Below are positions 48,820 through 62,200 of a stretch of DNA of 64,000 bases, one piece after another. The stretch is from Larimichthys crocea (taxonomy: Eukaryota > Chordata > Actinopteri > Sciaenidae), in the NCBI RefSeq assembly GCF_000972845.2, contig NC_040021.1, positions 5,532,867 to 5,596,866 on the forward strand, written 5' to 3'. Below the pieces are notes generated by a model. The model was given only the letters and a program-made list of their open reading frames with translations. It was not told the origin of the DNA and did not search any database. The translations under genes were made by a program, and so were the position numbers. Within the stretch, counting starts at the first letter, position 1. Every line of letters starts with the position of its first letter.

Positions 48820-49340
48820 TTTTTTTAAATATCTCTTTGGTATTATCTGTAATGGCTACATATCTCTGGAATATCTGACAGGTCGAATAATAATAGGTAC
48901 GTTTATTTAAGCAGATCAAACTAACAAAATAAAAATAACAAAAGAGAACTCTCTAAAAATCTATGCTGTCTAAATGAAATTAAAAGATAAACCTCACTAT
49001 CTCAACTATTTTCTAATAACCAAAATCATAACAAAAATACTCCTCACTGAGTGCAAGACAATAAAATAAACTCTATCTAGTCCAATCCCCAGGTAGCCGA
49101 ATTAAGTTAACCCAGTGGTTCACTAGCAATTCAAGGGTATAAAGGTGAGTGTCACACAAAAACACAAGCCACCTGGACTCTCAGGTAGTTCTAGCTTAAA
49201 TAACGTAGATCATCTGATTGGATAGTAGGGGGCCAGGTGCCGCTCCAGTCAGCCTCCTGATACAGGTGGCCCCGCCTCCTTCAGCTGGGACCAATCAGGC
49301 AAAGGCGACCATCTTCAAATGTTATAGCCTCCATTGAACT
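48820..49340. other. Unassigned repeat-like block
   Basis: An A-rich segment (about 48880-49070) is followed by a GC-richer one with cccaggtagccgaattaag and ggtggccccgcctccttcag. It looks like an interspersed element end, possibly an LTR remnant, but I cannot name a family or find paired ends. Confidence 0.25.
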
Positions 49341-50614
49341 GTTCACTTGTTACTGTTCTAATTGAAAAATTCTTTATTAAAAATAAAATTAAATGATATT
49401 CTGGTTGTTAAAACCTCAAATTTGATTCATGCGTCCAAAGTATAATTTTACTGCTCGCAGTACAGTAAAGTGAGGGAACACTGAATGTATGAAAGGAGGT
49501 GTGAGTTGACCTTCCCTGTTAATGAGAGGCTCCCCTGCTGGGATCACTAAAGAAACAAACATTGTGTATCCTAAATTCAGAAGCAAATGCTAAACTCAAT
49601 ATTGTAAAACAATAGGGAGGAAAGGTTTTAAGACTCCTGGGAAAACATTTCATGTCCATCAAACCTTGTATATTCCAGTTTTTAAATATCTTTTTACTCA
49701 TACTTTATTTTTCTTCAGCTGACCTTGTTTGGCCCCGCAGAGGATAGCCAACCTAAGCATTCAGCCAAGCCCAAGGCTTGTTCTGACGGTGGGTGGGAGG
49801 TGGGTGGTCCGTCAGCACTTTTATTCCTAGAGGAGCCCACTGCTGTTCTAGCAACTCAACCATCTCATTGTCCTCTGCTGGCTTGGACCCTGTTAACAAA
49901 GACTTCTGTTAGTTCGACTCGCTCGGCTCTGCTCTGCTGTGGGACATACACATTTCTTTTCCCCCCTGTTTGCTGTGTTTTTTATTTACAAGCCAAATCT
50001 GATTTAACCTTCTTCTAACCACTGTAATATCCCCGTACAAGTTCAGCTCAGGTTTGATTCAGATTTTTATTTTGGAGCTAACTCATGGAAACTTTTCCTT
50101 ATGTGATGAAGTTGCCTTTGATCAAATGTGAAACAAATTAACATGGCGTGTTACTTTTGGCTATGCACATGCATTCTTGACTCCACTGTTGGTCAGCTGT
50201 GTATTTTTGTTACAGTACTAGATTTTGAACATTGTGTGTATTTATTTCAGAGTCTGTTGTGTGCAGTATAATACCAAAACAAACATATTTCTGATATGTA
50301 AAAGGTCCTTTTGACCATGTTGTACTGATGTGCAGCAGTCATACAGGAAGGAATCAATCACTGAGAAAAACGAGGAGAAAGAGTGCCAAGAGTGCAATGC
50401 AAAACACAAAAACACAAACCAGGCCTGCAAGTGTTGTATTCTGTCATCATGTTCTCTTCTCTTACACATGCAGTCGTGTCCCGAGTGTTTTTTATAGTAC
50501 AAGCCAAGGCCAGCAGGAACCCCCGCCAGGCCAACGGAAAATGTTTTTGTTTTTATGCCAGAAATAACACCAAATATCCGTTCTTCCAGAAATCAACATG
50601 TTTTGTGGGTATAT

Positions 50615-51365
50615 GTGTCTCTGAAATGTGAGTCAACCTCTGTCGCCTGGGAAATGCTTGGATGCCAATGCCACGGCTATCAAGAGTCCCTTACTGATCC
50701 CTTGTGATCATGGTGCTGCCTAAAAAGAGAAAAAGCTTCAACGAGGATGGACGGCCAAATACAAAACTCCAGCCACAGTTAAGCAAATGATACCAGGTTG
50801 GACTTTCAAGTTTAGGGGATTGTAGGGGAAACGCTGGTCCAACCTCTGCAGCATTTCATCTTTCTAAACCAATCCTGATCTGTCAAGTTTTCATGGATAA
50901 AATGGGTTCTGGCTTAAAATATCTGAGATAATGTTTAGGACAAGCAAAAACTTCCTTGAACGTCCACTTGAGGCTGGCTACAGTCAGTCTCCATAAGTCC
51001 CCATGTTTAAATGTCCAACTTCACGACAGAAATAAACATGTTTACAGCCTGGTACAAAAAACAGTTTTGGTCTCTATAGCTAATTTCCCCTGTACTGAGG
51101 GTGAATTACTACAGAACTCATATTATATTAAGGCTTAAATGTAAGTGTGCCCATAGAAATAGACAGATGGGTACTGTTACAGTTGGCCAGTTTGAGCAAC
51201 CAGGTGTGTTTCAAGCCACCTCAGCTCCACCCACACACATGTCCAGTTTTGGATTAGTCAGGAGGGGGTGGAGGCAGGGTTGCCAAGATCGTGACGGTCT
51301 AAGCCACCAAACTCCGAGCTTCAAAACAGCTCCTCAGAAACCTGTCATGTTTATACAGTCTATGG
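50615..51365 (-). repeat. Repeat R1, copy 3 (near full length)
   Basis: Minus-strand copy similar to 31.7-32.4 kb over both halves: ccaatgccacggctatcaag and aatacaaaactccagccac in the distal part, and acaaaaaacagttttggtct in the core. It adds the segment gcctaaaaagagaaaaagct missing from copy 2. Confidence 0.85.
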
Positions 51366-51950
51366 TTGAAACCCAGTCTCTCTCTCTCCCATTTTTCATA
51401 GTGTATCTCAACTCTTGGTAGCCAAAAAAACAGAAGCCACACTGTAACCCTGCCTTTAATCTTCAGACTTCTCACACTGTCGATTTAATGTAATGTATTT
51501 TCAACAAACTTTTGAAGGTATAGTGGAACCATGGCGGAGCTAATTTCCAGCTGGCCCACATCAAATTATTGGCAGGCTGCTCTGCATAACCGACCGCCGA
51601 GTAAAACAAGTCTACGCTCTCGGCAAAATTCATCCTGGGAAACGTAGAAAGCTACCAAATGAAGCGTAAGTCGGTAGGCAAGGTTGACAAGGGGGAAGGA
51701 GATAATAACGAGCACAATGCTTAATCACAGTTTAACTGACCGGTGTGAGCATATGTGGAGGGTGTGATGGAGCTTCGGGCACAATTTCAAATCAGCTCTG
51801 TGTCTTAAGTTTGCCACTGAACTGACTTATACAGCCTAAAACATGTGTTCACTGTCATTAGAGATGGACTGACTTGTTCTTGGGTCATAGCCACAGCAGC
51901 CACTAACATTTTTCTGTGGTTGACATTTAATAACACTTCATCTTCTTACT

Positions 51951-52490
51951 CTTTTTTTTTTTTTTTTTTGGTGTGGGATGCATGTGATGTGTGTCGTAGA
52001 CTCAACAGCTGTTCAGTAATTGAAAGCGATACTGTAGGAGCACTTTATTCTTTTCCATTGTACTCTATTCGGTCTCTCTTCTGGTACTGTGTGCTTTATT
52101 CTAATGCTATTAGGGGGCCGAGTCAGTTCCCAGTTGACGTTTACTTTCCATGTGTGGGGGGGGGGGGATGTTTCATAACCCAAGAATAAAATCGGATGTG
52201 TGTTCTGATGGGAAAACCATTTTTTTTTTTTTTTGGTGGGGGATGCATGTGATGTGTCTCGTAGACTCAACAGCTGTCGAGTAATTGAAAGCCATACTGT
52301 AGGAGCACTTTATTCTGGTCCATTGTACTCTATTCTGTCTCTCTGCTGGTACTGTGTACTTTATTCTAATGCTATTAGGGGGCCGAGGCAGTTCCCAGTT
52401 GACGTTTACTTTCCATGTGTGGGAGGGGGGGGATGTTTAATAACCCAAGAATAAAATCGGATGTGTGTTCTGATGGGAAAACCATTTCTT
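51951..52490 (+). repeat. 266-bp tandem duplication
   Basis: Two head-to-tail units, each starting with a T run plus ggatgcatgtgatgtg (51975 and 52241) and ending tgatgggaaaaccatt. They differ by about a dozen substitutions and by homopolymer lengths. The parallel frames on both strands have no protein match I know. Confidence 0.9.
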
Positions 52491-52571
52491 TTCTTATTGT
52501 TTCTCCGATTTACATACTGATTCAGAATCCAGCACTGACCATGACCTTTTTTCCCTAGTCTTTCTTTGTTG

Positions 52572-52573
<2 letters not shown>

Positions 52574-52635
<62 letters not shown>

Positions 52636-52638
52636 GTG
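52574..52638 (+). repeat. (TG)n microsatellite
   Basis: About 30 TG units with one CG interruption near the 3' end. Confidence 0.95.
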
Positions 52639-53271
52639 TTTGCTGAGGCAGCAGGTCTGTGTACGAGTGGCGAGCTCACAGCCCTAGCTGGTGATGCATG
52701 GAGGAATCGGAGCTCCAATAATGAGCGGAATCAGCCTTTAACATGGTAATGTGTCATTTAGGGCCTATCCATTTAGCTAACGACTTGCTTCCTTTTGAAA
52801 CCTATTAGCAGTAATGGTAAATAGCAGCTCCCCTTTCAACTCGCATCTAATCTATTCCATTTCTCTGCGCCACTGTTTGTCCTCCTCACTTCATCTTTCA
52901 TTCTTCTCTCCTATTCCTCTCGTTCCTTTTCAATTGCGTCCCTACCCTCTCTTCTTTTCCGCCGCCCTATCCTTCTCCACACGCTTTCAGCTTTCATCGC
53001 GCCGCGCTTCCTTTCAAGGCCTGCAAATAACAATTATTTTCACGATGATTAACGAGTAATCCGCAGATTATCTTCTTGATGAAACAATTAAATAGCGGGA
53101 TTCGGTTTACTGTCATGTATGAGAAAGAAAAGCAGCATTTTAAATTAAAAAGTGACTAAAACAATTATTTGATTAGAAAAATATTTGCAGATTGAATTTC
53201 TTTAAAGCGTTATTTCCCTTTTTGAGACACATTCACACCTCCTCTTGTCTTCCTCTTTTTGTCATCTCATC

Positions 53272-53349
53272 CCTTTCCTTTCCTTTCCTTTCCTTTCCTT
53301 TCCTTTCCTTTCCTTACCTTACCTTTCCTTTCCTTTCCTTTCCTTTCCT
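53272..53349 (+). repeat. (CCTTT)n pentanucleotide microsatellite
   Basis: About fifteen units of CCTTT with two CCTTA variants in the middle. It is a pyrimidine-only strand that could form triplex DNA. Confidence 0.95.
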
Positions 53350-53494
53350 GCCCGTAGGGGCTCATTCATAACATCTACCCATTACCCACCAAGCTATTAG
53401 GTTTGCTAACAGTGAGATCCATTGGGTGAAAATCAATGTCTATCCAGGGAGCAGTTTGTCTGTAGCGCCACTGTAATGAATGCTATATACTCCA

Positions 53495-53914
53495 ACACAC
53501 ACACACACACACACACTCTCTCGATCTCTTTCACACTCACACACTCGCAAAACACACACACACACACACAGGTGCAGACTGAGCATCCCAGCGTCAGTGT
53601 AACGGATAGTCAGCCATACATCTGAACTTCAGCGAAAACAAACACGCCGCAACATGAATAAGCGTCGCAGTCAATGCTCACTCATCCATACTTTTTCCTC
53701 CCGTTGAAACTGTTTCTCCTTATCGCTCTCGCATAGTTTTATCTCCCTCTGTTTTTCAGCGTCGCTCTTTCGTACTAATCTCTCATGTGGACAGGTGTAC
53801 CGAGAAGCTGAATGTTTATCAACTCAGAATGATTTAGTTACCGTGCTGATCACTCACAAAAACTCCAAAATTTACATCCCACGATGTCATTAAGCATAAA
53901 AGATTGAATACGTA

Positions 53915-53946
<32 letters not shown>
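53495..53946 (+). repeat. Three short CA microsatellites
   Basis: (CA)n at about 53495-53514, 53552-53570 and 53917-53945, with no exon between them. Confidence 0.9.
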
Positions 53947-53947
<1 letters not shown>

Positions 53948-54474
53948 TGTCTGTAAAGCCCTCACACACACTGTAATGGATTCTACATTGTCAAACACAC
54001 ATTTCAGCTCCACTCAATCTAACCTGAACATTTCCTGTGCCAGAGCAGTTAGTGGTAGCCCGGGGCCAGCTAATAGTAGATGTGTAGTCATCAGTGCCGG
54101 TCAGAAACGATGAGTCAGCAACCTGTAGTTCTGCTCTGTCAAAATCCATAGCCATCATCTAATGGTGCGCTTGAGAACTCCCGGTTAGCTCATGTCTGTT
54201 TCGACCATTTGATTCTGAATTTTATTCCCTTCACTTTTGTGTGCTGCATGGTTATGATGTTCAGAGTTAATGTTACGAGTTTCACCTGTACCTTTCCCTG
54301 CAGGGAAATGTTAAAAAGCGATGACGTGGCAATTCGAAACAAGAGGACATTAAACTTTCTTTATGATCCTCTGCCACTGCCGGACTGTAGCTGACCCTAA
54401 ACCTCTGATCTCCCTGTGAGAAGGGAAAAGTAGTAGTAGATGATTTTGGGAATCAAAAAATTGAGATCAATGAC

Positions 54475-54960
54475 AGTATAAAGGATGGACAGCGTATCGG
54501 TGACGTCACCCACAGATTTCTGAAGAGCTGTGTTGAAGCCATCACCACCATGTTGGTAGTACTGCCTCTTACACCTCCCGACTAATCTAAAAAAATTTTT
54601 AAAAGATCATCGGCAGACCTAAGGCGGTCTAAATGACACCTGGTCGCTCAAACAAGGCATCTGAAATGGCACCTACCTGTCAATCAAAGCAACCACGTTA
54701 ATCCTGCATAATTTTAAGCCTTAATATAATTTTAACAGGCGAGTTGTATAGAAATTCACCCTCAGTACAGTTGTCATGATCGGGGAAATTAACTATATAG
54801 ACCAAACCTGTTTTTTGTACCAGGCTGTAAACATGTTTATTTGACATTTGAACATGGGGACTTATGGAGACTGACTCATGCTGTAGCCAGCCTCAAGTGG
54901 CTTAATTTCACAACCACGGAGGTTGCTGCTTGGAGACAATGTGTGCACAAGCAGATGTCC
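54475..54960 (+). repeat. Repeat R1, copy 4 with its 5' end
   Basis: It starts near ggtgacgtcacccacagatt and runs through tgtcaatcaaagcaaccacg and the R1 core to tagccagcctcaagtggc. This plus-strand copy shows the R1 start best. Confidence 0.85.
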
Positions 54961-57900
54961 AAAGGAGTTTGGACTGAATGGCTGCAGACCAAAAACACCC
55001 TTTGAATCACTGCGATTATTCCCATAACATCGACGTATTAACGGGTGTTTTGACGTTCTTACAAACAGCAGAACGCATTATTTTAACGTGACAAAGTGAC
55101 ACCCATAAAATACCTAGTTTACAAGCGTAAGTGTAACCGCACTGGGTCACAGTTATTTCTGTCAGATTAATGTACAAATCCTGAAAGAGAACCAAGGTCT
55201 AAACATCTGTTTTGTGTTTCTGTTGGCCTCTAATGACGTTATCCATGTCGACTCTCAAATCGTTGGCAGAGTCTGCTGTCAGCAGACTGTAAAAGTGCTC
55301 GAACTAATCTAAGCTCCGCAGCAGAACCGCCAACTAGGTCTCTAACGGAGACTAATGGCAGCGGCCAAAGCCTCCATCAGTCTCTGTGATGGCTAGGTAG
55401 CCATATTCTCTTCAGTAGTGTCAAGGAGTTGTTGCTCAATGAGGACAACTGGGATTAATTGTGTGTGAGTGTACGGTGAGTATTACTCATGACAACTGGC
55501 TGCTGCTTTTGTACATACTTTGTTGATTGGTCCCCGTGGGCACACCCACTCAACTCTTAAGCCAATCGATTAATACTGTTTCCCGTCTCTCCCAGCGTCA
55601 TTCATGAGACAGCTGAATGGAGAGAAGAGGAGCGGGAAGGTGGAGGAGGAGGAGGAGGAGGAGGTCATGGGACCAGAGATGATGAGGAAAATGAGAACAG
55701 AATAGGAAAAGTAAAAGAAGACGAGAAGGTGCACGGGCGGAGATGAGTAACATTAACGTGGCGGCGCGTGTGTTCAGTTTTGATTTCCGTGGTAACCGCT
55801 TCCTCCTGGAAGCTCATGCACGTCCATCTGGATCTCCAATTACCCACAATCCCTCGTGACCCCATCGGGACCGCATCTAGAGAATGATGTTATTTCCTGA
55901 CCCTCCGATGGGCAGATGTGCACACTCTCAAATATACACGCGCATAAACACGTGCAAAATAAAGTACGACCTTTAGTCATCCCACAGTCATACTGTCCAC
56001 CCGGTTTCCCCCCTCTGTCTTATCCTCACGCAACATTTGCATGAATTTCCGACATAAGAGGACATCGATTTTCCTCATGTTAGACAAATCATATAATGGC
56101 TTTCAATAGGTCATTTGGAAAAAAGGTAATCTGATATGCATTTATTACAATAAAATCGCTTTTTTTTTTTTTGCTCATAAAATCTGACATTACTTGACAT
56201 ATTGAACATTTTTTACAAGGCAGTTAATCGTGATCGTCAGACACACATAAGTGAGAAAGGCTGTCGCATTATATGGACGTTTTACAACCATAATCACTCA
56301 TAATCATAAAAGTCATTTAACTTTCTTTATGTTTAATTGGAATCAAAGCTTTACACATTATCTGTTTATTTGTCAGCAGATTATTTTGTCTTTTTTTAAT
56401 TATTAAATTTCATGTTCAGTAAGCAAGACCAAGTTCACAGAGAAAACATGTAACAGGCAGGATGTTCTTTTGACAGACTTTCTATTACCTCGCCCATGTG
56501 GAACTGTAATTTTTTCCCCCCCAGTGCTAAAAACATGAACTCCCTCTGATTCACACCCATTAGAGTGAATCGCCACTGTGCCACTATGCAGTCATTTCTG
56601 CAAAAGGCCACTTTTGTGACCCCCTGTTTTCGTACATGTAGGTGTTTTGAAAAAAAAAAAAGCTTCTGAGTTGTTTTTAGCATTTGGCTTTACTTGAACT
56701 TAAATGTCACACGCATGCTGTGAAAGCCCGAGCAGTCACTGAACCTTGACTTTGTCTCCGGGAAGTGCTTTTGGACTTGGAGCAGGGAGCAGTCAGCGGT
56801 GTGAGGAGGAATAATCGCTGAGCTAAAGATAAACGCCCAAACTAATTTAGGCAAATCTGTCGTTTGCTGTTCTCTTCTATTCTCCTCTGTTCTGTGTTGT
56901 TGTGCGGCTCTGTGAGCAGAACGTGGCGGTTGTAGCTATGAGAAGATTAGATCCTCTTCCAGTGATAAATCTCTCTGGGGCCAGAGGTCAAGTTGCTCTC
57001 TCCTGTAAATCTACTCACTGGCATGTTTTCATTACCAACACCAACATATCCTCCATATCCCCTAGACAGTGTGTGTGTGTGTGTGTGTAGTGGCCTTGGC
57101 TGCATGCTGGACTGTAAGTACTAACCAAGGCTATAGCATCGATGAGTTTCTACTTAAATCATACATCGCCACACACACACACACACACTGGCACAGCTGT
57201 GTCACCGAGGTGCTTGTGGATGATTTAACAAGGTCCTCATCACTGCCTCATCAGGTATGGACCGGGTGTGTGTGTGTGTGTGCGTGAGAGCAGTTGGTCC
57301 ATTGCGGGATAGATTTACTGCTGGCTGGTCTGAGCTTAGCTAAATCACTTCAACCACTTATCCAGGAGTTATTGCGCATAAACATCTCCTCTCTGTGCCC
57401 CTGTGTTCCCTGTATTTTTATTTGATTTCTTTTTTTTTTTTTCACAATTCATGTCCAAGTTTAAGTTTTTTATGCAGTGCAGCTTTCAGTTCCCTGAAGT
57501 TTGGCATTAGTATCCCGATAGTGTTTAACTTCATGGTTAATGGATGTGAATGGATTTTACTTTAGAGAAAGAGGAGAAGCACTGAAACTGAAATGAAATA
57601 GTTCAAACTGAGATCATCCAAAAAGAGTTTAGCTCGAAAACAAGGCACTCAGATCAAACCTGCTATAAGAGCGTCCAATATCCAGAGTTCATCCAATGTT
57701 TGTAGACTTGTGTCATATTTTTACACCTTTCCAATACCCCCCCAAAAAAAGAGAGACCAAAAAGTTCAAGAGCTGGATTAAATTAAGTAGATAAGATGAA
57801 ACCTAAGGCCATGAGTTAGCCTTGGTCCAGGTAAAACAGGTTTTCAAGCCGGTTTGATAATAAGATCAGGCCGACCTGGTAATGCCACATTTATTCGGCA

Positions 57901-58500
57901 CAAATAACTCAGCAGCTCCCGAGTGAAATAGAGTGAGAGCCATGAATGAAAGTGAGTCTGCAGCATACCGTGGTACCCTTTAAAAAGGTGAATGGGAGCG
58001 GCAAACCAGTGTGGGTGTTAGGGGCTGGTACCAATTTCTACAACAATGTTAGCAATTTGGGGTAGTGGCTTTCACCTTCTCCTGAGTGGATTTGGGGAAA
58101 GTTTTTCTAACATCATTTTCGCCCTCATGATCAAAGCCTTTTCTCAGGTTAAAGATTGCAAGAAATCGAAAGAAAAAAAAAAGAAAATTCACCTTTCTGC
58201 GTCTTGTCAAGCATCCAAATGAGGCTATCCTACGTGACCAAACTGACGTCGCTGGCTTAAAAATGAGGAGCCTGCTTTTGTGCACTCAAGCACCCGTTGT
58301 TTAAAGTATTACTTTGAATTTTAAATGACAATTCTGCCGCAGGTTGCAAAGCTTGACAGTTAAAAGGGGCAGTGAGACTTTGGCAAACAGCCATCCGTCA
58401 AATGAAGGGTTTGATTGTGAAATACTATTCACTCGAGAACATAAAGGCAATATTATGATGCCAAAGCCCTCCCACGTTTCTGCACTGTAAGATGGTGTAC
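54961..58500. other. Gene-free stretch with short TG/CA tracts
   Basis: No supported exon. Small tracts include (GGA)n at about 55640-55664, TG at 57068-57088, CA at 57171-57188, and TG at 57266-57283. Confidence 0.45.
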
Positions 58501-59939
58501 GTTGTAATTCCGCCCACATTGTAGTCTGCAAAATTAATAAAAGTGCCGAGAGAACCAGTCGGCCTCCTGGGAGACAGTTTAAACCGAGACACCCCCCTCA
58601 GTCTGGAGCGCGGTGAACGCCGTAGCCTCGCCTCCAGCAGACATGGTCAGTTCATTGAAACTCTGTTTGTGTGTGTATGAGTGTGTGTGTAAGTGGGGGG
58701 GATTAACTGTCTACAACTCGGTGGTTTTCCTGTTTAGTCTGACTTTATGACCGTCTGGAAGAGGACAGCATTTGCGAAGACACACACACACACACACACT
58801 GAAACCCACATGTCACTCCCTCTCTTATTTTTTATTTTTTTGTGATGACTGTGTGGCCATCTGGAAAAAGACAACATTTGGGTGTAATTTCATGAAATGG
58901 GGCGCAATCTCAGCAAGAGAATATGAAAAGTGTAACTGGTAGTATGAGCTCTTACACTGAAATCACAGTGGTTATCGTGACTTAGAGATGAAAACAGTGC
59001 AAATCGAATCAGATTGAACGTTGCTTGTAGTTGTAGTGAATATAATGTACATTAAGATATAATAACAAGCGATCATGGAGTCTTTGCTGCCTGCTTCGGT
59101 CTCCATCGCATTATTATTACAGCAATTCAAAAAGATGAGCCCGATAGCAGACGGTGTGTGTGGTATGTGGGGTCGAGCAATAACGGGGGAGAAAGGGAGA
59201 TCTTGTCATGCTGGTGTAAGTCAATGAAATGAAATTTAATTGAGAGATGAGGGAAATGAGACGGGCCGATGTCCTGACCCTCCCCGTCAGTCCACATTCT
59301 CTTCTTTTACAAGCACTTTCCGCCTTTATTTTCTTTGTATAATCAGGCATTCATTGCTGTCTTTCAAAGCAGTGACCGACTGACTGCTTGCATTTTCCTT
59401 TTGGAGCTTCATTCCTTATGGGAACACACACACACACACACTCACCAGGGCAGGAAGTCCTTTAGAGAGCAGGATGTTGACTTAGTTTTCATTACAGCTT
59501 TCCCCTGTAACCCCCTGGAGGATGATAGAAGAGCGGCTGACAGATGTAAAGCCAGAGATACTGGCAGGGAAACAAAAGTATAGATTAATGCACGTTTTTC
59601 TAACCTTTATTAATAACAAGCAAACTCAAAGTACATATTTATATACAGCAATGGTGTGGACACTCTGACGCTTCGGGAATTCAAGAATCAGAACGCTCAG
59701 CATGTCAATATTCAGTGGCATTACTGGAGCTCTACGCATAGACAAGTAGAGTCTGTCCACATCTTTTTCTCAGCCTGACATTTGAGGGTAATATCTCTGA
59801 AAATGTTAACAGTTGGAGCTAAAAACCAACCTTCAACATCTCTCAAACCTTTTTTGAGGCCTATTCAAGGGTGTCAGTTTTACAAAACTGCTTTTTATAT
59901 GACAAAAAAGTCCGTAAATGTAATATCACCTTACAACAA

Positions 59940-60154
59940 AAGCTACAAATCTGGGGCGGTCAGTAGCGTAGTGGGTTAAGCGGCTGCCCCGTGTGTGGAG
60001 GCTATAGTCCTCGCTGCAGCTGGCCTCGGTTCGAATCCCGTTGGCTAATTTACTGCGTGTCACTCCCCCTCTCTCTGCCCCCTGCTTCCTGTCTATCTTC
60101 AGCTGTACTATGGGCCAAAAAAATCATCTTTAAAAAAAAAGAAGCTACAAATCT
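59940..60154 (+). mobile_element. tRNA-derived SINE with perfect 13-bp target-site duplication
   Basis: The body spans 59953-60141. A box TAGCGTAGTGG (59964-59974) and B box GGTTCGAATCC (60028-60038) match the RNA polymerase III promoter consensus at tRNA-like spacing. A tail with ctctctctgccccctgcttcctgtct and an A run follows. AAGCTACAAATCT is repeated exactly on both sides (59940-59952 and 60142-60154). The exact duplication points to a fairly recent LINE-driven insertion. Confidence 0.93.
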
Positions 60155-60476
60155 ACAGAGGTCAAGTGGTATAAACTGAGAACTGGTAGGTCTGGTCTTT
60201 TCTTGGAAGCAATGTAGGCTAAATATCTCAACAACCATTGGGCGAGTCGCCATAATCGTCAGACATTCATGATTCCCAGATGATGCATCCTTTTTGAAAG
60301 TGTCAAATTGCTAATTTCTTGGCCTCTGGTTACCATCAGTGGTAACCACTTTGTAACATATTAAAGGAGAACGCGACGCAACAGAAGAAATGATCAGCAA
60401 AATGTAATCTACCATCCAACGTGTCAGTACGAACTACGTTACCATAGAAACAACATGCAGCAACCAGGGAACACAG

Positions 60477-60525
<49 letters not shown>

Positions 60526-62080
60526 CACGTGCTAATATTAAACCTCTGCGTTAGACGTGAGCTCTGCTGAGCTTCAGCCATCAGTAAATCTTATGACGGG
60601 CAGCGATGAGGACAGTCGGCAGCGAGGTGTTTGCTGTTTGTGATTTGATTTAGATGAAGACTGATCACACGCTATATTTAAACCTTTCATTTATGATGTT
60701 TTTTTAAAGTGACGCCTGAGTCCATTTCCCTTTCACTTTACTCAGTTTGAGAAAAAACATATTCATATTTGACGTTCAATCACTGAAAAACCTTTGTCAA
60801 GACACTTACTTAGCACTATTAATGAGATATTCAAGAATATCTATCTTTAGGTAAAGAGTTCCTTGTGTTAATTAACTGATTATTTCTTTAAATTGCCTAT
60901 AAAAATCCAAATACATTGTATTATACATATATTCATGCAATAATAAATGCTACACCTGGATGCTGACGACAGCCCTGGGTGTTTAAATTGTATTAATCCA
61001 ATTTATTTAGTGTTCCAACTTAATTATCTTGTTAAACCAAACCTTATCATGATTTGATTATCTCTGCCATGCAATAACAAAACATTGTTTTGTAGAGATT
61101 ACGATTTAATTAAATACTTTGCTAAATAATTTCACTAAGGTCTTGAGCTGCTGCGGTGAAGTCGTACTCAGTGATCACACTCTTTGTCAGGAAAATGCTG
61201 TACTGTACTTAAGCTGTACGCGCACTGTGTTATCTCTTAATATCTCGAGATAATTTTCTTGTTATCTTGAGCCAGAAAATTATTTTTGTCCCTTTGCTAC
61301 CAAATTAAGACTTGAGAAAGGATTTATTTATTTATTTTTTAATCTAAAACACATTTTCATGTATCGAGATAACAGGATAATTATGCCCTGATCGCAAGAC
61401 CTCGGGATAAAAACACAAAGGATCACTTTACGGCTATTTCTGTGTGTGATTCATTCACTTTTTACTGTTGCCTTGGTGACAAACAAGCTCGACATAATGT
61501 AGCCGAAGTAGACATCGATGGTAATTTTTCCGTGGTCATGGTCAGACACAGGCAGATTGTCAAGAAAATTCTTATTAGAGGTTTAATATATGCAGATGAA
61601 ACAACATAATTAAGCCATAATCTAGAGAGTGTGGGAGTAGACACAGTTTTACTTGTACTTGGGATATGTTAAAATCTAATTTCCTGGGTTGTCTTTGTTT
61701 CTGAAGCTCAGAGGTGGAAGAGAAATCATATTTCAGGTGGTTAGAGCTCATCTGAGCTAACAAAGCAGATGAGTTTCAGGAGAGGCCCTCACAAAGCTGA
61801 GGATGAGCCCGCGACTGATTAGTGTTCATATTGTTTGTTTGATGTATTAGCCTGGAAACACATTTGAATGTGTATTAGAGCGTATATTGGTTGGCGGATA
61901 TTAGATTTATCACAGATATATCTGGTGTTGTCTGATGATGCAACAACGTGAAATGTTTACGTGACATAATGCAGAAAAAAGATCATTTAGATCCATTAAG
62001 TATGTTATATTATGTGTAGCTATTTATTTTTCAGTGCATTGATGTCAGTTTGGACAATAAAGTGCCGCCATTACATCTTC
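60155..62080. other. Gene-free stretch
   Basis: Only a (TG)n microsatellite at 60480-60521 and AT-rich DNA. No supported exon. Confidence 0.5.
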
Positions 62081-62084
62081 GTCA

Positions 62085-62200
62085 CAATTGTCTGATATGG
62101 TAGGGACCTGGCTTGGGAACCAGAAGGTGGTTGGTTCAAATCCAGCGTGGACCAAAGACCTGATGCATGTCTATAAGACCTTTGTGTGTGTGGTTGTATT
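62085..62200 (+). mobile_element. Second tRNA-like SINE fragment
   Basis: Contains gggacctggcttgggaacca and a B-box-like GGTTCAAATCC (62133-62143), then gtggaccaaagacctgatgc. The order fits a fish tRNA-derived SINE head. No target duplication or tail is clear. It is not a functional tRNA: no complete cloverleaf is apparent. Confidence 0.55.

Noticed and set aside
49725..50018. 97-codon frame after a ttcttcag acceptor-like site
   Set aside because: No recognisable domain, no donor, and a low-complexity C-terminus; no support as an exon.
53495..53571. CRISPR-like array of short repeats
   Set aside because: These are simple CA tracts in a vertebrate genome, with no repeat-spacer structure.
56920..57030. 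Acceptor-like site after a long pyrimidine tract, whose phase-1 reading continues the signal-peptide exon as ERGGCSYE, like the start of a MAM domain
   Set aside because: The reading loses all similarity after five residues and reaches a stop with no good donor, so the match is probably chance.
62133..62143. tRNA gene suggested by a B box
   Set aside because: No full cloverleaf or matching acceptor stem; it fits a SINE head.
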